From Closterium sp. NIES-65 (Eukaryota; Streptophyta; Zygnematophyceae; Desmidiales; Closteriaceae): 64,000 nt of DNA. The stretch lies in assembly GCA_948144175.1 (NCBI GenBank), contig CANXME010002053.1, forward strand, positions 372,001 through 436,000, read 5' to 3'. Every line of letters begins with the position of its first letter. The first letter of the stretch is position 1. The notes beneath the pieces are model-generated. The model made no database searches. It saw only the letters and a program-made list of their open reading frames with translations, and was not told the DNA's origin. Positions 57,301 to 64,000 of this stretch are shown here, piece by piece. A program made the translations under genes and the position numbers.

Positions 57301-59044
57301 GAGCAGGTGAGCAGCAACGGGTTACCACATGATTACCAGCGGGTTACCGGATTGTTGCCATGTAACGGTTACACCACGGTGCAGCATAAGATGGCAGCGG
57401 GTGAGCAGCTGCCAGCGACGAGCGGGTGAGCAGCAAGGGGTTACCAGCGGGTTACCAGAGTGTTACCATGTACCCGTAGTACCAGGGGCTTGCCCTTCGC
57501 CCTGTGAAAAATGGCTCGTCTCCTCGCAGCTGTTTTTGAGTCGACTCAAAAGCAGTCTCCTCACAGCTGCCACGACGAGCGGGTGAGTACCCATGGGTTA
57601 CCAGCAGGTACACGACATGGCACCACGGTGCAACCAGTTACCTTTTGAGATGTCTCAAAACCTGGTGAGCATTCTTAGTGCTTATTAGTGATCAACGAGA
57701 AGGCGTGTTTGCCCTTTGTGTTCAAGGCGTGTAGCAAGAGTCCACACGGCCTGCAGTGATGGTGGTGCCTGCCACGTCAGATCGAGCACAAAAGGACGGC
57801 TGGATTTTCTTCAGAGAAATCTCAAAAGTGGATTACATTAAAGCGTCTTCACGGGTAACTGCCACTCCATTTCAAGTTGGCTTCTGAAAGTCTCTCAAAA
57901 ACCTGCTTGCCTCTTGAGAATGCTCAAAAGCATTTCAGGCAACGTTTACTTTGGATTCGACTCAATTTCAGGCAACCTCACAGCGAAGGCAATTGCCATT
58001 CCACGTCAAGACCTGTCCCTCCCTTTCAACCCCACGCTCCCCTTCCACCCCCTCCTCTCCCCATCGCGGATCTCTGCTGTCTCCTGCAGTGTGGCGATTT
58101 CTGAGGCGCCTAAAGTATCCCCCCACGCTCCCTCCTTCCGCCCCGTCCTCTCCCCATCCCCGCCGTCCGCTTTCTCCCTCAGCTGCAATTCCTGCGAGAA
58201 GAGGGGCGGCAGCACAGCGGCACGGTCGGGAGACGGCCAATCAGATCGCAGGGAGGGGACGGAGGGGGGAGAGAGGGATGGGGGAGAGGAGGAGGGGGAG
58301 GGGGAGGAGGGGAGGAGGTAGCTGGGGTGGAGGGCTGGGAGGGCAGGGCGATGGAGCTGCTGTTGTTGCTGGTGGAAGAGAGGGTTGAGCACTTGATGGG
58401 AGCACGACAGGTGAGATCTGATGAGCACTTGATGGGTGCACGACAGGTGAGATCTGATGAGCACTTGATGGGTGCACGACAGGTGAGATCTGATGAGTTT
58501 GTAGGGGTGCAGGTGCACGACAGGTGAGATCTGATGAGTTTGTAGGGGTGCAGGTGCACGACAGGTGAGAGGTAGAAAGAGCACAGGGTGTGTGTGGCAT
58601 GTGAGTGCTGATGCTTGGAAGGCAGGGCAGGGCGACGGAGCTGCTGTTATCACTGGTGGAAGAGAGGATAGAGCACTTGATGGGTGCACGACAGGTGAGA
58701 GGTGGCGAGAGCACAGGGTGTGTGTGGCATGTGTGTGGGATGGCAGAATATTGCGTGCTGATGCTTGTAAGGCAGGGCGATGGGGCTGTTGCTGTTGCTG
58801 GTGGAAAGAGAGGATAGAGCACCTGATGGGTGCACGACAGGTGAGACATGATGGGTGCATAGGGTGCTGAGGGGTGCTGAGGGGTGCACAAGGGTGCATG
58901 GAAAAACGGCGTAAATTGGTGGAGCCAAGCATGATGATGATGGATGGCAGGGCTGTTTCGTGGCTGCTGCTGTTGCTGGTGCGAGAGCGAGCAGAGCAGC
59001 TCATGGGTGCATTCGGCAGGAATGGAAGGCAATTTGATGCCTAA
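43564..59044 (+). CDS. SET-domain protein-lysine methyltransferase (Rubisco LSMT/SETD type), at least 12 exons
   Basis: Exons 43564-43809, 43929-44026, 45515-45578, 46041-46400, 47346-47450, 47997-48075, 48625-48671, 49219-49299, 52297-52332, 53108-53191, 53867-54000 and 57082-57172 join in phase to 475 residues. Residues 1-82 could be an organelle transit region. The SET motifs follow: [88 protein letters not shown] and [24 protein letters not shown] and SYG are the cofactor and substrate-site motifs of the LSMT class, which methylates lysines in proteins such as Rubisco, aldolase or actin. The start of the substrate-binding domain is in exons 11-12. The C-terminus is not resolved; likely pieces are 58183 onward ([13 protein letters not shown]) and a last exon 58951-59044 ending [10 protein letters not shown]. 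Exon 4 carries a His/Gln-rich repeat. Confidence 0.87.
44411..44712 (+). repeat. 91-bp tandem repeat derived from the end of SET exon 2
   Basis: Units starting at about 44430, 44521, 44612 and 44703 contain GAAGACGGGCGGAGGACGGT AAACG, a diverged form of the exon 2 end and donor (GAAGACTGGCGGAGGGCGGTAAGC at 44010-44032). Two larger partial exon copies encoding [12 protein letters not shown] lie at 44115-44172 and 44335-44395. Confidence 0.9.
44743..45090. repeat. 12-bp TTTGACCACC-type minisatellite
   Basis: About 29 copies of TTTGACCACCWY with a repeating three-variant pattern (CTC, ACT, ATT) lie in SET intron 2. They create Thr/Leu-, Trp/Ser-Lys- and Gly-Gln-rich spurious frames. Confidence 0.95.
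45236..45390. repeat. 14-bp CTCCAAAAACACCC repeat after a palindrome remnant
   Basis: About eleven copies start directly after TTTTTGAGACGTCTACACCC, which is half of the recurrent palindrome. Confidence 0.9.
46156..46345 (+). repeat. In-frame His/Gln/Asp repeat within SET exon 4
   Basis: CACCAACACCAA and CACCACCAAGACCAG repeats encode [29 protein letters not shown] and a second [16 protein letters not shown]. The frame stays open between WARIALFLL and [10 protein letters not shown], a place where LSMT relatives have a variable loop. It could instead be removed as a small intron, but I see no matching splice pair. Confidence 0.8.
47060..47215. repeat. C-rich 37-bp repeat before a SET exon 5 copy
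   Basis: Four units of long C runs with CGGTCCTTCCTCCCCCCTCC. It precedes the partial exon 5 copy at 47217-47272 ([19 protein letters not shown]); another degenerate copy ([11 protein letters not shown]) lies at 46916-46950. Confidence 0.88.
47465..47625. repeat. 18-bp TTGCTGGCTTGCCCTTTC repeat
   Basis: About nine copies in the intron just after SET exon 5. Confidence 0.93.
48110..48380. repeat. 33-bp repeat in the intron after SET exon 6
   Basis: Eight near-identical units of GTGCAGCGTCAAGCCTGCCT TGACTGGTGCAG. No coding relationship was seen. Confidence 0.93.
49452..51842. repeat. 12-bp minisatellite of about 199 copies (CCTTCTCYACAC)
   Basis: About 2.39 kb of CCTTCTCCACAC and CCTTCTCTACAC in mixed order, with rare ACATCC variants. 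It lies in SET intron 8 and is bracketed by two partial copies of the exon 8 end (about 49369-49432 and 51848-51917, both encoding a form of LLCYDEEQ). The 830-930-codon frames on both strands are products of the period being a multiple of three. Confidence 0.98.
52318..52575 (+). repeat. 29-bp array of the SET exon 9 end and donor
   Basis: GGGGAGCAG|GTGATAA, the last codons and donor of exon 9, alternates with GCGGTGCAGGTGATAA for about eight units. Each unit contains one or two CAG|GTGATA donor-like sites. Confidence 0.92.
53505..53712. repeat. 14-bp CACCCTCCTTGGCA repeat
   Basis: About fourteen copies in SET intron 10. A partial copy of the exon 11 end (GGGGAGGCGCAGCTGCTGCC, near 53440) lies on its left and one of its start (53715-53815) on its right. 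Confidence 0.95.
54169..54249 (+). tRNA. tRNA-Leu, anticodon CAG
   Basis: 81 nt that fold as a class II tRNA. The acceptor stem GTCAGGA pairs with TCCTGAC and A is the discriminator base. The D arm TGGCCGAGTTGGTCTAAGGC is the A box. Anticodon arm CCAGT-TTCAGGT-ACTGG has anticodon CAG, a variable arm TCCGAAAGGGC follows, and GGTTCAAATCC is the B box. It lies in SET intron 11 on the same strand. A TTTT at 54263-54266 can terminate RNA polymerase III. Confidence 0.93.
54270..54308 (+). pseudogene. Truncated copy of the tRNA-Leu 3' half
   Basis: TGGTCCGAAAGGGCGTGGGT to the end of the acceptor stem is repeated exactly, followed by the same TGTAGCCCAGA flank. It lacks the D arm and anticodon, so it is a duplicated edge and not a gene. 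Confidence 0.93.
54401..54595. repeat. 15-bp GTTTCCTGTACAGCA repeat
   Basis: About twelve copies; each includes TGTACA. It ends just before a TGAGTCGACTCA-like palindrome (54611-54622) and another partial copy of the exon 11 end. Confidence 0.94.
54600..55380 (+). repeat. Partial copies of SET exon 11 end and a GTGAGT-derived minisatellite
   Basis: Copies of the exon 11 end, with CTGGGGGAGGCGCAGCTGCT and the donor CTCAAGTGAGTG, occur at about 54625-54695 and 55025-55090. Between and after them, GTGAGTATGAGCGTGGGTGC GTGCGA-type repeats (54690-54965, 55090-55310) look like expansions of the donor and first intron bases. A sequence close to GAGTCGACTC or GAGTCAACTC stands left of each exon copy. 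Confidence 0.88.
56030..56870. repeat. Palindrome-bearing tandem array, unit about 67 bp
   Basis: About a dozen units, each GAGCTCTAAGAACGGAGTTG followed by CCCGCCTGCGCTCGTGTATG and AAGAAGTG, then the palindrome TTTTGAGACGTCTCAAAAC. The palindrome core varies between units (GACGTC, GACGCC, GACGTG, GACGTA) mostly in the right arm. Confidence 0.95.
57245..57600 (+). repeat. Partial copies of SET exon 12 with donors
   Basis: GGGGCTTGCCCTTCACGCTG and following bases to GAGGAGCAG|GTGAGC recur at 57244-57308, with shorter pieces at about 57400, 57485-57530 and 57555-57585. Palindrome TTTTGAGTCGACTCAAAA at 57534-57551 separates the last two. Confidence 0.88.
58346..58860 (+). repeat. Copies of a C-terminal SET exon edge
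   Basis: A segment encoding [17 protein letters not shown] with a GTGAGATC donor recurs at about 58346-58415, 58630-58695 and 58783-58845. The donor-side half alone is repeated at 58415-58565. The likely last exon at 58951 ([18 protein letters not shown]) is a further diverged form. Which of these are spliced into mRNA cannot be decided here. Confidence 0.8.
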
Positions 59045-61591
59045 AGAAAAAAGCATTCGAACCATAACGTTGCACTATCACATTCACTCCCGCCATTACT
59101 GGAAGATCAAATCACCAATACCGCACCTTGTGAGAAAAGGGTATTTGTACATATGTGTTGTTGCAGGATGTGAAGAATTTGGCGTCCCAAGTGGACGAAA
59201 GCTGGCTAGCGACTGCTATGCGGATCATAGACAGCCATTTGGCGGTCTTGCGTTCTGTAGCGGCATGGTTGAGGCCTCGGGCGTCTGGGGGTGGTTTAGA
59301 GCGCGTGTTTGCCATTCCAGAAGCTCGTCAAAGTTGGAGCTCTTTTAGATGAGACGGGCTTTCAACATTCCTGGCCTCGTTTAATTAGATCTACCATGTT
59401 GTGGTAAGGAATGCTTTTAGCGTTCATGTAAGGTTATGAAGTGGAGAATGTACCTGAAGGGAGCATACTATATGAGGTATGCATTTCTCCTAGATTTCGA
59501 GCAGCCAAATTTGAGCCGAAACATCCCCCCAGGGGCACCCCTATTGGCTCCCTCCCTCCGCCCACCCCCGCCCCACCCCCCTTCCCTCTTCCCCCACGCC
59601 CCCGCGCCTCCCCGTCCGCCAAAAGTGACTCTTTGGGGTGAGGAGGGAAGGAATTCCTCTTTCGCCCAGGAAGTGGGGAAGGTTCCATTGTTGTCGGTGC
59701 CATCCTTCTTCGGGATGGACGGACAAGATTCACTCGGAGACTGCGAGGCACCAAATCTCATGTGTGACAAGGGAAGGTAAATCTGCGGGATGCCTTCCTT
59801 CTTTAGCTCTTCGCTGTTCCTAGAGCGGATCCTCCTATTCCCCTCGATCAAATTGGTTCACAACGATATTGTGCAATCCAAAGCGATGTTCTTCTTTACC
59901 GCTTTGAACCGTTACCAACCTGAACATTGTTGTATGAGCTGTAAGCCAACTACGGCTGACCCGCCCTTATCTTCTCATACACCATGCTCCCTAGGTCGCG
60001 TCGCGTCGCCGCCTCCCCCCCTCCCTCCTCTTCCCCCTGCCTTGACGTAACTCAGTTTGGAATTTTCTTGCTGCGTTGCACACAACTCAGTAACGTCTAT
60101 AGGAGGAAAATGTAGAATCATTCATTCCGCGAAGCATGAGGCAGCAAGCATTCCACGACGACGCGATGCGACGGTGGCGTGGCGCGTGGTCGGAGGTTCG
60201 TCGGCGCGTGCTGCCAGCGAGGTTCAACTTGAAAAGGAGCGAAAGAAGCGAGGGCAGGAGGATAGGACGGGTTCATTTGTCCGCACGCAGGTCCTCCTCA
60301 TTCGTTGATGCTTTGAAATCCAGCATGCGGCTTCTGCTCCGACCGAAGTGCCTGTCACGGCACCTGCGCATATATCACGCACCATCACACCACACACCTG
60401 AGAAACGTACAGCACCCAGCACGACACAGCACACTCCACATCCCTGCTCGTCCACCCCCTCCGTTCAACGCAAGCGCGAACGCGAACAGGCATGTCAATA
60501 CACATCAGATCAAACATCCTGATGAGATGACCCACGCGATGACTGACTCATCAGTGTGTGCGGACGCCTCTTAGTACAGATTGTCGTAGGGCCACCGAAT
60601 GTCGGCACCACGCCTGTCGAAGTCCCTGGGGCTCGAACTTGCGCTCCCCAACTCCTCCCAATCTGACCCTTGGTTGGGGGTAGGTGATTGATTTGGCGCC
60701 CTTAAGGGTCACGGGCACACCCCAAAGTCAGAACTTGAAATCAGGGCATGTCTGAAGTTTGCCCTTTACACTTCTCTACACTATGACAAGTGCAGTTATC
60801 TACTTAAATTAGAAGTCAAAGACACCTGACACTACACTTGCGGCCAATCAACTTAGCCAAATTCAGGCACGCTAATCCTATGTGTCCTCCCAGCTGTAAC
60901 ATGCGGCCAGCTAGTATTGGCTTGGACGCTAAGGGAAAGTTCGAGTGCTCCATGTGTGTCTCAGCCACTTTACAGATACGGACGGGATTGGTTCGAAAAC
61001 GCTAAGGGAAAAATCCCGTTGGCGCGCTCTCGGGGGGTGGGCAGGGGGGGGGGGGGTGGGGGTGGGAAGGCAGAATTCGGGGGGGGGGGCCTACAACCGG
61101 AAACCAAAACTTTGTGGGTGGGGAAGGCCTGATTGGAGAACCAAACGCGTCCGGGGAAGGGTCTGACGAGGCACTTAGTGGCACGGGTGCAATGCGATCC
61201 TAACACTTTATGCAGTCGAGCTGGAGCGAAAGTAACCCGGAATTTCAGGGCATTAAGGGCATATGCCCGTCAATCGACAGGCCTGGTCGGCACGCGTGTT
61301 CAGTTCAGAGCGATACTGTACAGTGCGTTACAGTTTCATCTCTTCAAGAAAGAAATCAAAGCTTCTTTGAGAAGCCAGCATAATACTGTACTGCTCCTAT
61401 TGCTGCTATCGCACCTATTTTTAAGCCTGTTCCGCTACACGCAAAAAAAAAAACATACTTACTATCCAGTGCGCCGCTAAAGCTCTGAGCTCCCTCACAA
61501 CACCCTCAACCCGTCCGACTTTAGCAACGGCAGCCGTTGCGACTTCGGCGACCATCGTCTGAATCGCTGCGACATTATCGCGACGACCATC
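59045..61591. other. Region without a recognised gene
   Basis: A frame of 60 codons following an acceptor-like site (59167-59349) and an Arg-rich frame at 60136-60522 could be exons but show no domain or matching phases. GC-rich low-complexity tracts lie at 59525-59640 and 61035-61095. The end of this stretch should contain the promoter of the DOMON gene. Confidence 0.4.
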
Positions 61592-63552
61592 ATGGCTGTG
61601 TCCGTCTCGACGGCGCCGCTCCCCGCGCTCCCGGCGCTCATGCTCCTCCTCGCGAGCCTCTTCGCGGCGCACCTCGCGCCTCGCGCGGCAGCTGAACGGC
61701 CCTTCCCCGCTGTAGTAACATCTGCTGAGCTCAGCTCCTCTGCGGAGTCCGCGGCGCCCGTTACAAGCACGTCGTCGTTTGTCACGCACGTGCGCAGGCA
61801 GCTGCTGTTCGAACGGTACAGCTGCGGCCGCTCGCCGCTCAAGGGGTACACGTCGTCGAAGCGCCTCGCCTCTGGGTGAGCAATCTATTCTAGGGGCGCC
61901 TCACAAATGGACTCCTCCGGCGGTTTATCTGTAGGTAGAACTGCGGCCACTGCTAGCGACTTGCCTCAAGGGGTGCTACCCCAAATTTATTCGGCGGAAT
62001 TACTCAGTAATGTCTTATGGAAGCGACTCCCCTCTGGTTGTGAACGGCCGCAGTTACTAGCGGCTAGTCTGAAAAGCAGATTCTTGCCGCGTCGACTCAA
62101 GTCCCCTCCCTGTACACGGGCCTGTTTTTGATTCGACTCAAAAGCATGTACGAGCGGTCCTCCTTGACACGCAGTTCACATAGCCGACGTGGCTTTCCTC
62201 TAGGACACACCTGACTGATTCCTCTTGTATCCGACTCTAACTCACCTTGTACACCTGGCATGGCACGCACACGCATTTTTAACGTCTCCCCAAACCTCTC
62301 TCTTTTCCTTCAGCCTCGCTCTCCTCTGGAAGGCCACAAGCGGGCGCACAATGGAAGTTGCTGTCTGGGATGGGAGGAGGGGGGGAAGGTGTCGGGGGGG
62401 GTGTGGGGGGGGAGAGGGGGGGGGAGGGGCCGGGGGGGGAAGGGGAGGTAGCCGTGGGTGTTTTTGAAGGGCTCAAGAAATAACGTTTTGTTCCCCATCC
62501 CGTTTTTGTCCCCCATCGTATCTCCCTTCTCCCCGTCCAGCCTCGTTCTCCACTGGAAGGCCACGAGCGGGCGCAAGATCAAGGCCGCTGTGGTGGCCTC
62601 AGGAGCGGCTGCAGGGGGGTGGTTCGCAGTGGGGTGGTCTCCCAAGGGGAAGATGGACGGCAGCAACGCGGTTGCCATGGAGGATAGCAACAACCCTCCT
62701 GGCGTGTACGATCTTGAAGGGACCTCCGCTGCGAACGCTGCGTCGTGGACCGTCGGATCGCCGTCGATCTCGAGTGCTGGTGGCAAGGTCACGATGAAGT
62801 GAGTGCTTTCTTTCTCGGGTGGTGGGTGTTGGGTGCTCAGCGCAGGAGTGGGTGCTGTGGGTGGGGTGGCTAGCCACGAGGTGGTTCAGTAGTGGGGTGT
62901 TGGGTGCTCAACGCAGGAGTGGTTGCTGTGGGTGGGGTGGCTAGCAGTGGGATGGTGCGGCAGGGAGGGGGGTGGATTGCAATGGTCACTCAGGGGTCAC
63001 ATGGACGGCCGCAATGATGGTGCTGTGGAGTTAGCGAGTAGGCCCCCCTCCCAACTCTCTCCAACCCCCACCCACCCTCCTCCACCCCCCACCTTAAAAT
63101 GACCTTTGAGTGGACGCCGCAGACGTTGTTACCGAAGGGCAGTCAAGGATGTGTTTATCGCTTCAGTTTATTTCTCATTGCCGAGTCTGGGTTACTCCTT
63201 CTGTGGTGTTGTATGTTGGGAATGCAGGTTCATCAAGAACAAGGGGGATGGTGCGTCTGTGAAGGTGAAAGCTAATGGCAACAACAACATTGTATGGGCG
63301 TATGGCGATGGCACTGCAGTTTCCACACACACCAACCGGTAAGCAGCTCCTCACCTTGCCGTGCGGCCCACTGTGTGCACAGCGAGTATTCTTTTGCATA
63401 CTGTAATTGTTCCTGCATCTTGAACAGCTCGTAAATATTGTTACTGTTTACACATAAGTTTAGCTTCCCGTCCCTTCTTGGTGGCCCTTGTGTGCAGTGG
63501 GAACGCGGTTGTGAATTTTGCATGTGGGTGCCCTCTTTTCAGAAACTGCTGA
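61592..63552 (+). CDS. Secreted DOMON-domain protein, four exons
   Basis: Exons 61592-61875, 62541-62798, 63228-63338 and 63498-63552 join in phase to 235 residues. The protein starts with a signal peptide (MAVSVSTAPLPALPALMLLL to about residue 34). A short Cys-containing stretch (FERYSCGRSPLKGY) leads into the DOMON domain: GLVLHWKATSGRKIKAAVVA, GGWFAVGWSPKGKMDGSNAV, VYDLEG, KVTMKFIKNKGDG, NNNIVWAYGDGT and STHTNRGNAVVNF. DOMON domains bind heme or sugars in extracellular or b561-linked redox proteins; without a b561 membrane part this resembles plant AIR12-type proteins. A GPI signal is not obvious. A partial copy of exon 2's start (LALLWKATSGRTMEVAV) with its own acceptor lies at 62314-62365, before the real exon. 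Confidence 0.85.
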
Positions 63553-64000
63553 CGAACTTTTATGGATGTGTTCAACATAATGCTTCAGCTGAAGTAGTGT
63601 TTGTATATTTGTTACGAGTGCAATTGAGTGAACGGGCGAGAATTGCACTATCGAAGCAAGAGTACAATGAGCGAAGGTATGAGCGAAGAATATATAGCGA
63701 AACTACAGTGGTAACGGTAATGGTCGCGCAACGAGCCTGGGACTGAGGTTGGGAACGTGTCGAAGCGTAGGCCCGGAGCGCGGGTTACCAGCCGAGCCGT
63801 AAGGTCGGGATGCGATGTGCGAAAATGGCGGGATGATGAATGATGCGATGGTCGCGAGTGGTAACGGTGCTGACTGAGGTGCTACAGTGACGTACGCGTT
63901 GAGCAGAGGTGCGAAGTAAGGAAAAGGGAATTTCCTTCCACTACCCTCCCCTCTAAATGGTCCTCCTTACGAAAGCGCGTGGACGTCTTTGAAGTTTCGG
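63553..64000. other. 3' flank without a recognised gene
   Basis: Unique-looking sequence after the DOMON gene, with no gene or repeat recognised before the window ends. Confidence 0.4.

Overview
This window is nuclear DNA from a eukaryote with intron-rich genes, most likely a streptophyte (charophyte) green alga; a Closterium-like desmid is a guess, not something the sequence proves. Pointers to the lineage are a GT43 glycosyltransferase, a Rubisco-LSMT-type SET methyltransferase, a secreted DOMON protein, Ty1/copia and Ty3/gypsy elements, and initiator-Met-type primer sites beside two sets of LTRs. Introns are GT-AG, and in most gene models here the exon phases close exactly.

Layout. 1-4.9 kb: a two-exon gene of unknown function (+) converges on a four-exon gene (-) with an Ndc10/GCR1-like tyrosine recombinase domain, probably a Crypton-type DNA transposon. 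6.4 kb: a fold-back MITE with a 9-bp target duplication. 7.1-15.4 kb: a Ty1/copia element with 444-bp LTRs, itself entered by a short LTR element lacking genes. 16.0-19.5 kb (-): prefoldin subunit 6. 20.5-28.9 kb (+): a seven-exon GT43 glycosyltransferase. 29.9-30.1 kb: a possible exon for a membrane protein. 32.6-43.0 kb (+): a multi-pass membrane protein of unknown function, whose last intron holds an antisense Ty3/gypsy element (34.3-41.9 kb) that carries a C5-cytosine methyltransferase domain. 43.6-59.0 kb (+): a SET-domain protein-lysine methyltransferase (LSMT/SETD type) with at least twelve small exons and a tRNA-Leu(CAG) gene inside one intron. 61.6-63.6 kb (+): a secreted DOMON-domain protein.

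The most unusual property lies between the exons. Introns of all five well-modelled host genes contain partial, diverged copies of the neighbouring exon's edge, each with its splice site. Many copies are joined by short palindromes of the form TTTTGAG-NCGN-CTCAAAA (core GTCGAC, GACGTC or GGCGCC). The same palindromes sit at junctions of non-coding duplications and inside tandem arrays. This coupling of palindromes with local duplication is the best candidate here for an undescribed process.

The host genes look like unrelated housekeeping or cell-wall functions rather than a pathway: protein folding, polysaccharide synthesis, protein methylation and a secreted heme- or sugar-binding-type protein. 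The mobile elements are independent of them, apart from using their introns as landing sites.
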